Source: Parvularia atlantis (Eukaryota > Opisthokonta > Rotosphaerida). From it: 41,278 bases of DNA. The DNA lies in assembly GCA_943704415.1 (NCBI GenBank), contig CALSCO010000776.1:1-41278 (forward strand), written 5' to 3'. The position numbers and the translations under genes were made by a program. The notes beneath the pieces were generated by a model that made no database searches, was not told the DNA's origin, and saw only the letters and a list, made by a program, of their open reading frames with translations. Of the stretch, positions 1 to 9,271 are shown one piece after another; within the stretch, counting starts at the first letter, position 1; each line of letters begins with the position of its first letter.

Positions 1-3000
1 TCGGCCATCAGTCGCCGCACGACCTTGCTGTTCACTACATGGCCGGCGCTGCGCAGTGTCGCTGTCATGCGCCGATACCTCAGGTCCATGTACGAGAACG
101 AGGCGAGCGTCAGCTACCTGGACGACATCCAGCAGATCCCTCAGTCGGGCTTCGACTGGGTCGACCTCAACCCGCTCAACGAGTTCCCCGTCAAGTGCGG
201 CGCCCGTTGGTTGCCATTGTCGCCCGCACGGCTGATCCCCCCGCGCGCGCGCGGCACACGCAGCGGCAGCCTCGGCGCGCTCGCGACCGGCCTCGCGTAC
301 GGCTCGCAGGTCGACTACAACGCCGCCGCGGTCGCGGCCTCGGCGGCCGACAGCGCCAACCAGGCCTACATGGAGGCGTTTGGGCTCAAGGTGCGGTTTT
401 TCGCGCGACTTGTCTGTGTGCGGCGTCGGCTCGCTCACGTCCCGCGCAACACAGGACTCGTCCATGTCGCAGCCGTGGATCGGGGCCGCCGCGCCCTCGC
501 CCAGCAACTACGCGCCCTCGCCCAGCGCGCTGCTCGCCACGCCCAGCACGCTCGCCAGCGCAACCGGCGCAACCACGGCGCCCGCTGGCGCAAACCAGAT
601 GCTCAGCCCGTCGCCGCCCATGGGCACGTCATGCCGCCGCGCATTCTGCTGAGGGCTGACACGTGCGGCCATCGCAGCGTCGCCGGGTGTGGGTGCAGCG
701 CAACGCCAGCCGGCCAAGCTGCAGCTGGAGGCGTTCCATCAGAAGCTGAGCGAGCCGTACACGTGCGTCGCGGCTATCAGGCGGGCGGCGCGCGCTGACG
801 CGGCGCGTGATGGGGGAAATTTTTCGCGGCCGTGGCACAGGGGCGAAGAGCGCATGCGCGCGGAGCAGACGTTCATGATCGAGAACGAGTGGGCCGAGCT
901 GCTGCGGACGCACCCGCGCGACTTTGTGTGCATGCTCACGCCCATCGCCATGTTCCTGCGCGCGTCCGACAATGCCAAGGAGGTGCGCCCGCGTCCCGCC
1001 GCCGCGCGCCCGTCGGCTCACTGCCGCCTGCGCAGCTCGTCGGCCACCGGCCCGACCAGCTCATCGGCAAGAACGTGATCAACTACATCCACGTCGACGA
1101 CCTGCCGTACTTTTACGACCAGCTCACACTCGCGCTGACGCAAAACCGCAAGGTGCCCCCGGGCTGCGCCGCCGCCGCCGTGCGCTGCCGCTCACGCCGC
1201 CGCCGTGCAGGTAACGATAAACTACCGCTTCCGGGCGGGCGGCCAGAGCTTTGTGCGCATGGAGGGCACGTACTACCCCTGCCAGTCGAAGGCGTCGGGT
1301 GCGCATGCCAAGCAGACGCAGTGGGCGCAGCGCTGAGCACGACATGCAGGCGAGATGTTGTGCATCCTCTCGCACAGCTACCCCGTGCTGCAGACGCAGG
1401 TCGAGATGGCGTCGGGCGCGATGGCCGGGCGGCGCAAGTTCATGTCGCGGCACACGCTCGAGGGGGTACGACTCGTCGCGCGCACGCTGGCCCCGCACGG
1501 CGGGTCGCTCACGTTGTGGCGTCACTGTGCAGGTCTACACGTACGTCTCGCCCTCGGTCTCGACCATCCTGGGCTACGCACCGCAGGACCTCATGCACAA
1601 GTCGTCGTACGAGTTCTTCCACGCCGAGGACCTGCAGCGCATCTCGCACGTGCACTCCAACCTGAAGAAGACGGGCGATACGGGCACGGTGCGGTACCGC
1701 ATCCGGCGCAAGGCACGTGCGGCGCGGTGCGGCACAGAGGGGGTGGCGGGGCGCTGACCGCGGGTGGGCGGGCGCAGAACGGCTCGTACTGCGCGGTCGA
1801 GACGCTCTTCAGCATCTTCAAGAACCCCGTGAGCGGCAAGGCCGAGTGTATCATCTGCACGTCGACCGACCTGAGCGAGGTGCTGCACCGCGCCCTACCG
1901 CCGGCTGCCTGTGTGCTCACCGTGTCGTGCGCCCGCAGGACCAGGTGCCGGTGGACGACCACGCGCTGGTGGAGAAGCTGCAGTTTGAGCTGGATGAGCT
2001 CAAGAAGCTGTTGGTGCGAACGTGTGCCGTGCGCGTGTGTGCACCCGCTGATCGCCCGCACGCGCGCAGCAATCGAGGACACAGGAGGTCGAGACGCTCA
2101 AGCAGGAGCGGCACCGGCTCAAGGTCGTCAACGGGCCGGCCGTGCCGCCCTCACCCGCCGCGCAGCCGCCCGCCAGCTCCGCGACGAGCGCGCGCCACAC
2201 GCCGCAGTCGACGCCGCAGGCATCAGCCGCGACGGGGCTCATGCTGCCGCCCGGGTGCGCCGCCAGCCCGCCTACCGTGCCGCGCTCAGTGTTGACTGTC
2301 GGGCTCAGTGCCACACCGAGCTCGGTCAATCCGAGCACTGCGGGTTTTTTTCGCGCGCCCGTGAGTGACAGCAGGATCAACCAGGTGCGCTGCGCGCGAA
2401 TAAGGGCCGTGCATGCGCGTGTGCTGCTGACTTTCACCGCGCGACGCAGTCTGCTCACAACACGCCGTCGGTGTCGGCACCCACGGGCGCGTCGTCCGCC
2501 GCGGCACCGACCCAGCGCCACTCGTCGAGCGAGGGCTCGACGCCATCGCAGAGCGCGTCTGAAGCGCTGAGCAGCGCGCGGAGAAAGGTACGTGTGCGGC
2601 TTTGTGCTTGCGGCCCGTACAGCCAGCTCACAGTGCGCCGCACGCGCAGCAACGCCTGCGCAAGGTGCGCACCAACCTGACGTGCGAGGAGTGCGGGACA
2701 CACGACTCGCCCGAGTGGCGCCGCGGGCCGGCCGGCAACCAGTCGTGCGTGCTGCGGGGCGCGTGCGATCGTCGCGAGGCTGACGCACGCACGTGCGCGC
2801 AGTCTGTGCAACGCCTGCGGCCTGCGCTTCGCCAAGAAGCGCCGCCAGTCCAACTCGTTCGACGACGGCAGTGACGACACCAGCAGCAGCGCGAGCGGGA
2901 GCACGGCCGGCCCCGAGGCCGGGAGCGACAGCGGGCTGATGAGGTGCCGTCTGCGCGCTGCGTCTGCTGTGGGCTGCTCACGCGCGGCGTGCTCGCAGGA

Positions 3001-3035
3001 CCGTCTCCGGGTCGTTTGCGCTCGACATGGCATAA
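1..3035 (+). CDS. White-collar-1-like PAS-PAS-GATA transcription factor (5' end possibly outside window)
   Basis: A DNA-binding regulator with two PAS domains and one GATA zinc finger. The first PAS (about 850-1300) reads FMIENEWAELL, ASDNAKE, then GKNVINYIHVDDLPYF. The second (about 1530-1890) reads VSPSVSTILGYAPQDLM, a DLQRISHVHSNL segment, YRIRRKNGSYCAVET and ECIICTSTDLSE. A short helix (VEKLQFELDELKKLL) and a Pro/Ser-rich linker follow. The zinc finger is CEECGTHDSPEWRRGP...LCNACGLRFAKK, with 18 residues between the Cys pairs as in WC-1 and WC-2; an intron falls just before LCNACG. The usual LOV cysteine motif (NCRFLQ-like) is absent from what is visible, so photosensing is not shown. In-frame ATGs at 67 and 88 could be the start, but the frame is open to the left edge. 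Likely last exon ends TVSGSFALDMA then TAA at 3033. About ten introns; the splice near 600-700 is unresolved. PAS-GATA family is sure, WC-1 orthology is inference. Confidence 0.8.
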
Positions 3036-3226
3036 CCTCAAGCTCCCCGCACGACCAGTGCTCATTCTCGCAAGCGCACCTCCCGTAATATACGTACCAG
3101 TACAGCGCCTTGTAGTTGCTAGGACCGACGCAAACCGTAGATAGAAGCGAAGCGCGGCACGACCGCGGGAACGCGCCTGCCGCGTGGCCCCGCCCGTCCA
3201 CAAATTTGCGCATTCCGCCCGTCCAT

Positions 3227-5363
3227 ATGCTCGACCAGCGCCTGCCCGTGCAGTACTTTAGCCGCGGCGGCCTGCCGAGCCTGACGGCGCTACTGGCCGT
3301 GTACCTGGTCTTCGTCGGCGCGGTCTTCCTCCCGTTCACGGCGCTGTTCTGGCTGCGGTGCGAAACGGCGCGTCGCGGGCGCGTTTCGTCTTCCTGACGC
3401 GACGCCTGCCGCCTGCCGCCGCCGCCCGCCGCAGACGCGGAAAGGAGCCGCTGCACTCGCGCTCGGCCGTCATGGTCGTGTACCAAATGGTCTGGCTGCT
3501 GCTGTGCGTGGCGCGGCGCCGGACGCGGCGCCGGACGCCGAGTCGTGATGTTCTCATGCCCACCCCTGGCACGGCGCCATACAGCTCCTACACGGCCAAC
3601 ACGACCGCGCTGTATCTCGTACACACGCAGGACAGCGACAGTGCGCGGGACGCGGCCTGCCAGCTGTACTTCTGGCTGGGCGCGCAGTACGTGCCGATGA
3701 CGACGCTGGTGCGGCCGTTTATCGGGGCGCCGGTCGCCGCTCACGACGCGCGCCGCGCAACCGTTCGGAAGCCGTACATCATCCGCGGCATGCGGCTCTA
3801 CATCCAGTACATGCGCAGCAAGCTCATGCTCGCCGACAGCCGCGTTGCTCTCAAGCTCGCACCCGAGCTGCCCCTGCGCGAGATGCACCGGGCGATTGTG
3901 CGCGCGTGCCGCTGGATGCTCACGTGGAAGGGCAGCGTGCTCCTCATCGGCCTGTCGTCCCTCGCGACCATCGTCATCCAGATCCCGCTCTACGTCCTAC
4001 GCGACACGACCGACCCGCTCTGGATCAACACGAACGGGTGCGCCCGCCGGCCCCGTGCGCGCAGCCTGGTGCTGACGCCCGCGCCGCAGCTTCGCGTACC
4101 TCCAGGTCGCGCAGGTCATCGTCATCGTCGGCCTGGCCACGCCCATGGTCATGCTCGTGTGGCTGGCGCAGGACGCGTACTCGATCCGCGACGAGCTGAC
4201 GGCGGTGCTGCTGATCGGCACGCCGACAGCGATCCTCTACGTGCGCCGCGCTGGCCCCACCGCCAGGGCGCCCGCCGCTCACGCACACAGCCCCGGCGCC
4301 AGCTGCTGGCCATCTTCACGGTCATCGACGTGTCCATCGGGACCATCATGGACTTCCAGCTGTGGCTGTTGTGCGTGCGCGCGCCCCGCGCTGCCGCCCG
4401 CATGCTCACCGCGGCACGCGCAGCTTCGTCAGCTCGGTCGTGTGGCCCGTGATCAAGTCGTACTCGTTCGAGCGCGTCCGCGCGCGCTTTCTCAGCACGA
4501 CGCGCCTGCTCACGAGCGAGCGGCGGCGGAGCAGCACCGGGCGCACCGCGGGCTCGACGGACAACAGCTCCAGCGTCGACCGCGACTCGTCCACGGCCGC
4601 GGGCGTCACAACGAGCTCGGTCGAGATGGTGCCGGTCACGCCGCGCACGCCGCTCAGCCCAAAGATGCCCGACACGCCGATCAGCCCCGACGCGCCCGCG
4701 CTCGACGCCAGCGCCGTCGCGGTCGACGAGGAGGGGACGATCCCCGCGCCCGGCCCGGACAACAAGGTTTCGCTCAAGCGCACCAAGTCGCGCCGCGCGC
4801 ACAGGTCGGACGAGCCGCACGGCAACGGCCTCCTGCTCTCGGACATGCTGCACAACCCGAGCGAGATCGACCGGCTGCTCAAGCAGGCCGTGCTCTGCTT
4901 CAGCGCCGAGGTGCTCGCTCGGGCTGGACACGATGAGTCGCGCTCAGCCGCGCGATGCCGCAGCTCGTCCTATTTGTGCTCGACGTCCAGCGCTTCCGCG
5001 ACGAGATCAAGGACCTGGGCGAGCTGGCTGACAACGCTACGGTGCTGCTACACGCGTCGCAGATCGCGGTGCGCTGCGGCTGCCGCGCCCGCAGCGAGCG
5101 ACGCGGGCTCAAACGCTGATGCGTGCACGCAGGGGCTGTACATCCAGCGCGGTGCACCGCGCGAGATCAACGTGGTCGAGGCCACGCGGCGGCACGTGCT
5201 CGAGACGCTCAGGAAGCAGCGCGCGAGCAAGGCGCCCGAGATCGACGAGCTGCGCACGCTCTTCAGCCAGGCCGACGCCGAGGCGCGCGCGCTCATCCGC
5301 ACCAATATCCTCCCGCACCTCGTCACGCCGGCCACGCCCGCGCCGCCCACGTCGGCCGCGTGA
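3227..5363 (+). CDS. Seven-transmembrane receptor with C-terminal RGS domain, copy 1
   Basis: Predicted plasma-membrane protein joining a 7TM domain to an RGS domain, which speeds GTP hydrolysis by G-alpha; the layout is that of fungal GprK/MoRgs7-type proteins and plant RGS1. Start ATG 3227 opens MLDQRLPVQYFSRGGLPSL. Exons by frame continuity: 3227-3357, 3435-3503, 3585-3708, 3772-4037, 4090-4240, 4303-4370, 4424-4910, 4964-5068, 5133-5363. Membrane segments include ALLAVYLVFVGAVFLPF, LLIGLSSLATIVIQIPLYVL and IVIVGLATPMVMLVWL. A conserved loop reads YIIRGMRLYIQYMRSKLMLADSR. A Ser/Thr/Pro-rich linker precedes the RGS part (SEIDRLLKQAVLCFSAEV, LVLFVLDVQRFRDE, GAPREINVVEATRRHVLE, ALIRTNILPHL). 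The downstream neighbour is a paralogue with the same exon pattern. The intron 3709-3771 uses an AAG acceptor, supported by the paralogue. Family call is strong; ligand and G-alpha partner cannot be told. Confidence 0.85.
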
Positions 5364-5565
5364 GTGGGGCTCATGCTACTCTGTTGTCTTACACACGGTC
5401 ATCGCTGAAGTTGAAAGCTCACTGATCAGGAAGGTGCAGATCTCATCAGTGGCAGATTCAGCCGCGCTTGTTGTAGTGGTTGTGGTGCTTTCCGCCGCCT
5501 GCCGGCCGCGCGCCTGCTGACACGCCGCTCACGCGCGAGCGCCGCGCCGCACCCCGCCGCAGACC

Positions 5566-7502
5566 ATGCCGATCGTCGTCCAGTTCTGGCAGCCCGGCGG
5601 GCTCGTCTGGCCGGCCGCGCTGCTCGTCTCGTTCGGCGTGTACACGGCCCTGCTGCTGCCGTCCGCGTGGCTGTTCTGGACGAGGTGCGGCGCGCGGCGC
5701 GGACCATGTGCGGCGCGGAGAGCGGGCGGGGCGAGGCGCATGAAACGCCGCGTCTCGTCGGCGTCACGCTCGCGTCACGTTCACTTCTCATTACCGCGTT
5801 GCAGGCGTCACAAGGACCCCCTGCGCTCTCGCTCCGTGCCCATGGTCCTGTTTGCGATCGCCTACATGGCGCTGTGCTACGGCGCGAACGGCGTGGCCTA
5901 CTACCTGCTGTTTGAGTACGGCCCCGTGAGTGACGCGCCGTCGCAGATCATGTGCTGGATCGGCCTCGAGCTTGTCCCGATCACGTTCGGCGTGCGTCCG
6001 CGCCTCCCCCCGCCCCCGCACCGCGCCCACGCGCGCGCTACGCAGGCCTACACCATCCGCGGCATGCGCCTCTACCTCCAGTTCATGCGCGGCAAGCTCA
6101 TGATGGCCGACAGCCGCGTCGCGATGGGCCTCTCGCGCGATCTGCCGCTGATAGAGCTGCACCGCGCACTCGTGCGCTCGTTCCAGTGGATGCTGACCTG
6201 GCGCGGCGGCGTGGGCATGCTCGCGGGCATGTACATTGCCGTGCTCGTGCCGCTGATTGCGCTGTTCGTCACGGCCGACCGCACCGACCCGCTCTGGATG
6301 AACACGCCCGGGTGCGCCCCGCCTGCCGCCCGACCGCCCGACCGCCTGACCGCCTGACCTCCCGCCCGCTGATCGCGCGGGTGCAGCTTTGGCTTCCTCA
6401 TGATCGCCCAGGCCGTCATCATCAATGGCCTCGCGTGGCCAGTGCTGCTGCTCTGCTGGATCGTCAACGACGCGTTCTCGATCCGCGACGAGCTCACGGC
6501 CGTCGTCTTCATCTGCTCGCCAACCTCATTCGTCTACGTGCGCGCCCCGGCGGCCTCGTCGCACGCAGCGACGCAGCTGACCGCGCTGTGCCGCACCCGC
6601 AGATGCTGGCGCTGTTTGACGTCGTCAAGTTCGTCGACACGTTCTTCTTCGCGGTCATGGCCTGGGGCTGGTGCGCCGGGCGGGCGGGCGGGCCGGGTGC
6701 GACGCTGACGTCCGGCCTCACGCGCAGTCTGCTCGCGTCGATCGTGTGGCCCGTGGTCATGTCGTACCGCTACGAGTACAAGCACGCGCGCTACGCCTCG
6801 CTCGGCGCCACGACCCGCGGCGGCACGTCCAACAGCCACAGCGAGCAGGGCCAGGGCGCGATGTCGTCCGAGCTGAGCGAGCATAGCCTGAGCTCGCCGA
6901 CGTCGCAGTCAATGGAGATGATCCCCGTCACCGACGAGCGCGCCGGGCGCGACGCCAAGCCGCGCGACGTGGAGGCAGCGACGGCCGCGCTGCAGCATGT
7001 GCGCATCGCCGAGCTCCTGGCCGACCCCGAGCAGTACGAGCGCCTGCTGCGGCTGTCGGTGTTGTGCTTCTGTACCGAGGTGCGCTCGCGAGCTGCTCGC
7101 TTTTTTGCGTCGCTGATCAGGTCGACGCACAGCTTGTCGTGTTCTGTCAGGACGTGCTGCAGTTCCGCGCCGCACTGCACGACGCAAGCAAGACCACGGC
7201 CGAGCACATTACCCACGCGACGCGCCTGACGGTGCGGCGCACGCCGAACTACCGCGCGTCCTCACGCCTAGTGTGCGACGCAGGACATGTACGTGCTCGA
7301 AGGCGCGCCGCGCGAGATCAACATCGTCGACACGACGCGGCGGCAGATCGTCGAGACGCTGGCGTCGCTGAGCAGGCCGAGCGCCGTGCCGGCCGACGCG
7401 GGGCCGGCGCTGCGCGGGCTGTTCACGGCTGCTGAGGGCGAGGCCAAGGCGCTGATCCGGACAAACATACTGCCGCACATGCGTGTCGCGCCTGCGGTGT
7501 AA
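5566..7502 (+). CDS. Seven-transmembrane receptor with C-terminal RGS domain, copy 2
   Basis: Paralogue of the preceding gene, 202 bases downstream on the same strand. Start ATG 5566 opens MPIVVQFWQPGGLVWP. Exons: 5566-5684, 5805-5991, 6046-6311, 6387-6537, 6603-6670, 6728-7079, 7133-7231, 7284-7502. It lacks the counterpart of one intron of copy 1 (3504-3584). Shared signatures: RHKDPLRSRS, YTIRGMRLYLQFMRGKLMMADSR, RTDPLWMNTPG, DAFSIRDELTAVVF and SIVWPVVMSYRYEY. The linker is Ser-rich and different in sequence from copy 1. The RGS domain shows AELLADPEQYERLLRLSVL, LVVFCQDVLQFRAAL, GAPREINIVDTTRRQIVE and ALIRTNILPHM, the usual helices of the fold. It probably acts as a receptor-coupled GTPase-activating protein at the membrane. 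Family assignment is strong; whether the two copies differ in ligand or expression is unknown. Confidence 0.86.
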
Positions 7503-7594
7503 GAGAGCGGGCGCTGTTTTTGCAATTGCTTTGCGCACTGACTGAAGAGAGGCTACACTGGGCTGCTTGATGCTATGCTGGTCGATGAGGGTGG

Positions 7595-8950
7595 TCACCA
7601 GGCGAAGGTAACGACGCGGAGCGGATAAAAGTCGGTCGCGATAGCGAAGAGGTGCGCTATCACGAAGACGAAGACGATGGCCGAGAGCACGTAGAGCGAC
7701 CACGTACCGACGTCGGAGATGACAATGTCAGAGAGGAAGCACACGTACGGGATCAGGAACAGGAGGAAGCCGCTCGCGCAGAACGCGAGCGGCACAAACT
7801 CGCGCCAGCGCATGATCCCGACAAGGTCCATCGTCGATTTGGCCCGCGGGTACTCGTTCAGCTTGACTTGGACATACAAGTTCGTGCAGACTGGCGTTCG
7901 CGTGTGCCGCCGGTGCGTTTGCCAGTGAGCGCGAACAGCAGCGCGCAACAGCTCACAAAGCGGCATACCGGAGAAGATGGCGAAGAACATTGTGTAGGGC
8001 GGGAACTGCGAGCGCAGGAGGCCGGGCAGGACAATGGCGCCGTCGGCGGTGAGGGCGCGCGCGTTGTAGACCGACTTGATGATGGCCGGGATGACGAGGA
8101 CGAACCACGAGCGCGCGGCGGCGACGCTGCTGGCGAGCAGCAGACCCTTGCGGTGGAGGCCGATGGCGTAGGCGTGGATGCGCGGGCAGAACGGGAGGAG
8201 GATGCCGTAGACGACGATGCCGCCGAGAGTGAAGATGGAGAAGGCGTTGGTCCAGTACGGGTTGGTGAAGAAGAATGGGAAAACAACAACGCTGCTGCCG
8301 AACGCGATCGCGACGAGGCCCACGAACGGCCACGGCGACGCGCACACGCCGAGCACGGCCGGCGCGGCGAGCAGCGCGACCTCCTGGCTGGCCTTGTACG
8401 CGAGCACGAACGCGAGTGTCCCGCTCAGGCTGCCGTCCATCGACGCCGTCGTGTACACCTGGTACACGACCGTGCCGAAGAAGTAGACCACGACGAGCCA
8501 GCTGAACGCGGTCACATTGAGCACGGCCTGCAGCCGCGCCTTGATCGAGCGCCCGCCGGCGGCCTGCTGTGGCTTGCGCGGCGCGTCGACATCGGCCGCG
8601 ACCTCCTCGTCCGCGCCCGACGCCGACCAGATGGACGCGCCGTCGCCGTCGCCGTCGTCGTTGCCGCCGCCGCCGTCGGGCAGGTCGTCGCCGGCCACGA
8701 TCTGCATGCCCGTGTCGAGCACGTTCATCGCCGTCTCCGAGCCGGCGCGGAGGGCGCCGCGCGCGCGCTCGCCGCCGGTCGGCTCGGCGTTGGCGGGGAG
8801 GAACTCGATGAAGGTGCGCCCGTTGACGCGCGTGAGGCGCACGGGCACGCGGCCGCGCGGCGTCGGCACGTACGCGCTCGAGGGGCTATCCAGCGCGACG
8901 AGGGCGCGCGGTCCACGCGGCGGGCGCGGCGGCGGCGGGACGCTGTCCAT
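7595..8950 (-). CDS. Multi-pass membrane protein of unknown family
   Basis: Not recognised. On the minus strand ATG at 8950 starts MDSVPPPPRPPRGPRALVAL; codons upstream are open but less likely because the Pro-rich start sits close to the divergent promoter. About 170 residues of Pro/Gly/Asp-rich, probably cytosolic sequence precede about eight hydrophobic segments, for example FSWLVVVYFFGTVVYQVY, FVGLVAIAFGSSVVVF, FTLGGIVVYGILLPF, LAFCASGFLLFLIPYVCFL and LYVLSAIVFVFVIAHLF. A single intron of about 70 bases lies near 7880-7950 (donor GTGAG, CTCAC branch, CCAG acceptor), joining SGMPL to a segment reading VKLNEYPRAKSTMDLVGI. The stop is TGA at 7595-7597, 93 bases from the convergent RGS gene stop. 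No RGS, kinase or transporter signature was seen. Few introns compared with neighbours. An orphan receptor or channel-like protein is possible but unsupported. Confidence 0.7.
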   Translation of the reverse strand: MDSVPPPPRPPRGPRALVALDSPSSAYVPTPRGRVPVRLTRVNGRTFIEFLPANAEPTGGERARGALRAGSETAMNVLDTGMQIVAGDDLPDGGGGNDDGDGDGASIWSASGADEEVAADVDAPRKPQQAAGGRSIKARLQAVLNVTAFSWLVVVYFFGTVVYQVYTTASMDGSLSGTLAFVLAYKASQEVALLAAPAVLGVCASPWPFVGLVAIAFGSSVVVFPFFFTNPYWTNAFSIFTLGGIVVYGILLPFCPRIHAYAIGLHRKGLLLASSVAAARSWFVLVIPAIIKSVYNARALTADGAIVLPGLLRSQFPPYTMFFAIFSGMPLCELLRAAVRAHWQTHRRHTRTPVCTNLYVQVKLNEYPRAKSTMDLVGIMRWREFVPLAFCASGFLLFLIPYVCFLSDIVISDVGTWSLYVLSAIVFVFVIAHLFAIATDFYPLRVVTFAW

Positions 8951-9271
8951 GGCTTTCTTGCTTGCGTGGAAGTTCCGGGGCGGGCCCTGAGCCGGGGCGA
9001 AAAACTCTTCAAACCGTTGACCGAGACACACAATCACTTCGATCGGATAAACGCCTAAGGCACAGGGCGAGGGCCGCAGCGCGTTGCGACGCGGCCGACG
9101 TTCGCCGCGCACCCACCCCGCGGCGCCCTGCAGCGACACACAAGGCCGCAACTCGATCCGAAGACCTTACTCGGCCAAGCGCATCAAGCGTATGCCAGCA
9201 TGGCGGCTGAAACAAGGCTATAAATAGCAACGCGGTCTCAGCCACAATTTTCCACCGGAAACCAAGGCCCC
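8951..9271. promoter_or_regulatory. Divergent promoter region between membrane-protein gene and RasGEF gene
   Basis: The 321 bases between the two outward-facing start codons hold no coding signal. The right part contains a clear TATA element 46 bases before the RasGEF start codon. No other shared motif was recognised. Confidence 0.5.
9219..9226 (+). promoter_or_regulatory. TATA box of the RasGEF gene
   Basis: TATAAATA in an otherwise GC-rich stretch, 46 bases upstream of the ATG at 9272. This leaves room for a short 5' leader. It is the only convincing TATA element seen near a start codon in the window. Confidence 0.6.

Noticed and set aside
2455-3888. Long minus-strand frame across the first GATA finger and the first RGS receptor start
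   Set aside because: Crosses two convincing plus-strand genes and has no family resemblance.
7652-9058. Plus-strand frame opposite the multi-pass membrane gene
   Set aside because: Highly charged repetitive sequence with no domain; the minus strand has clear membrane segments and a sensible start.
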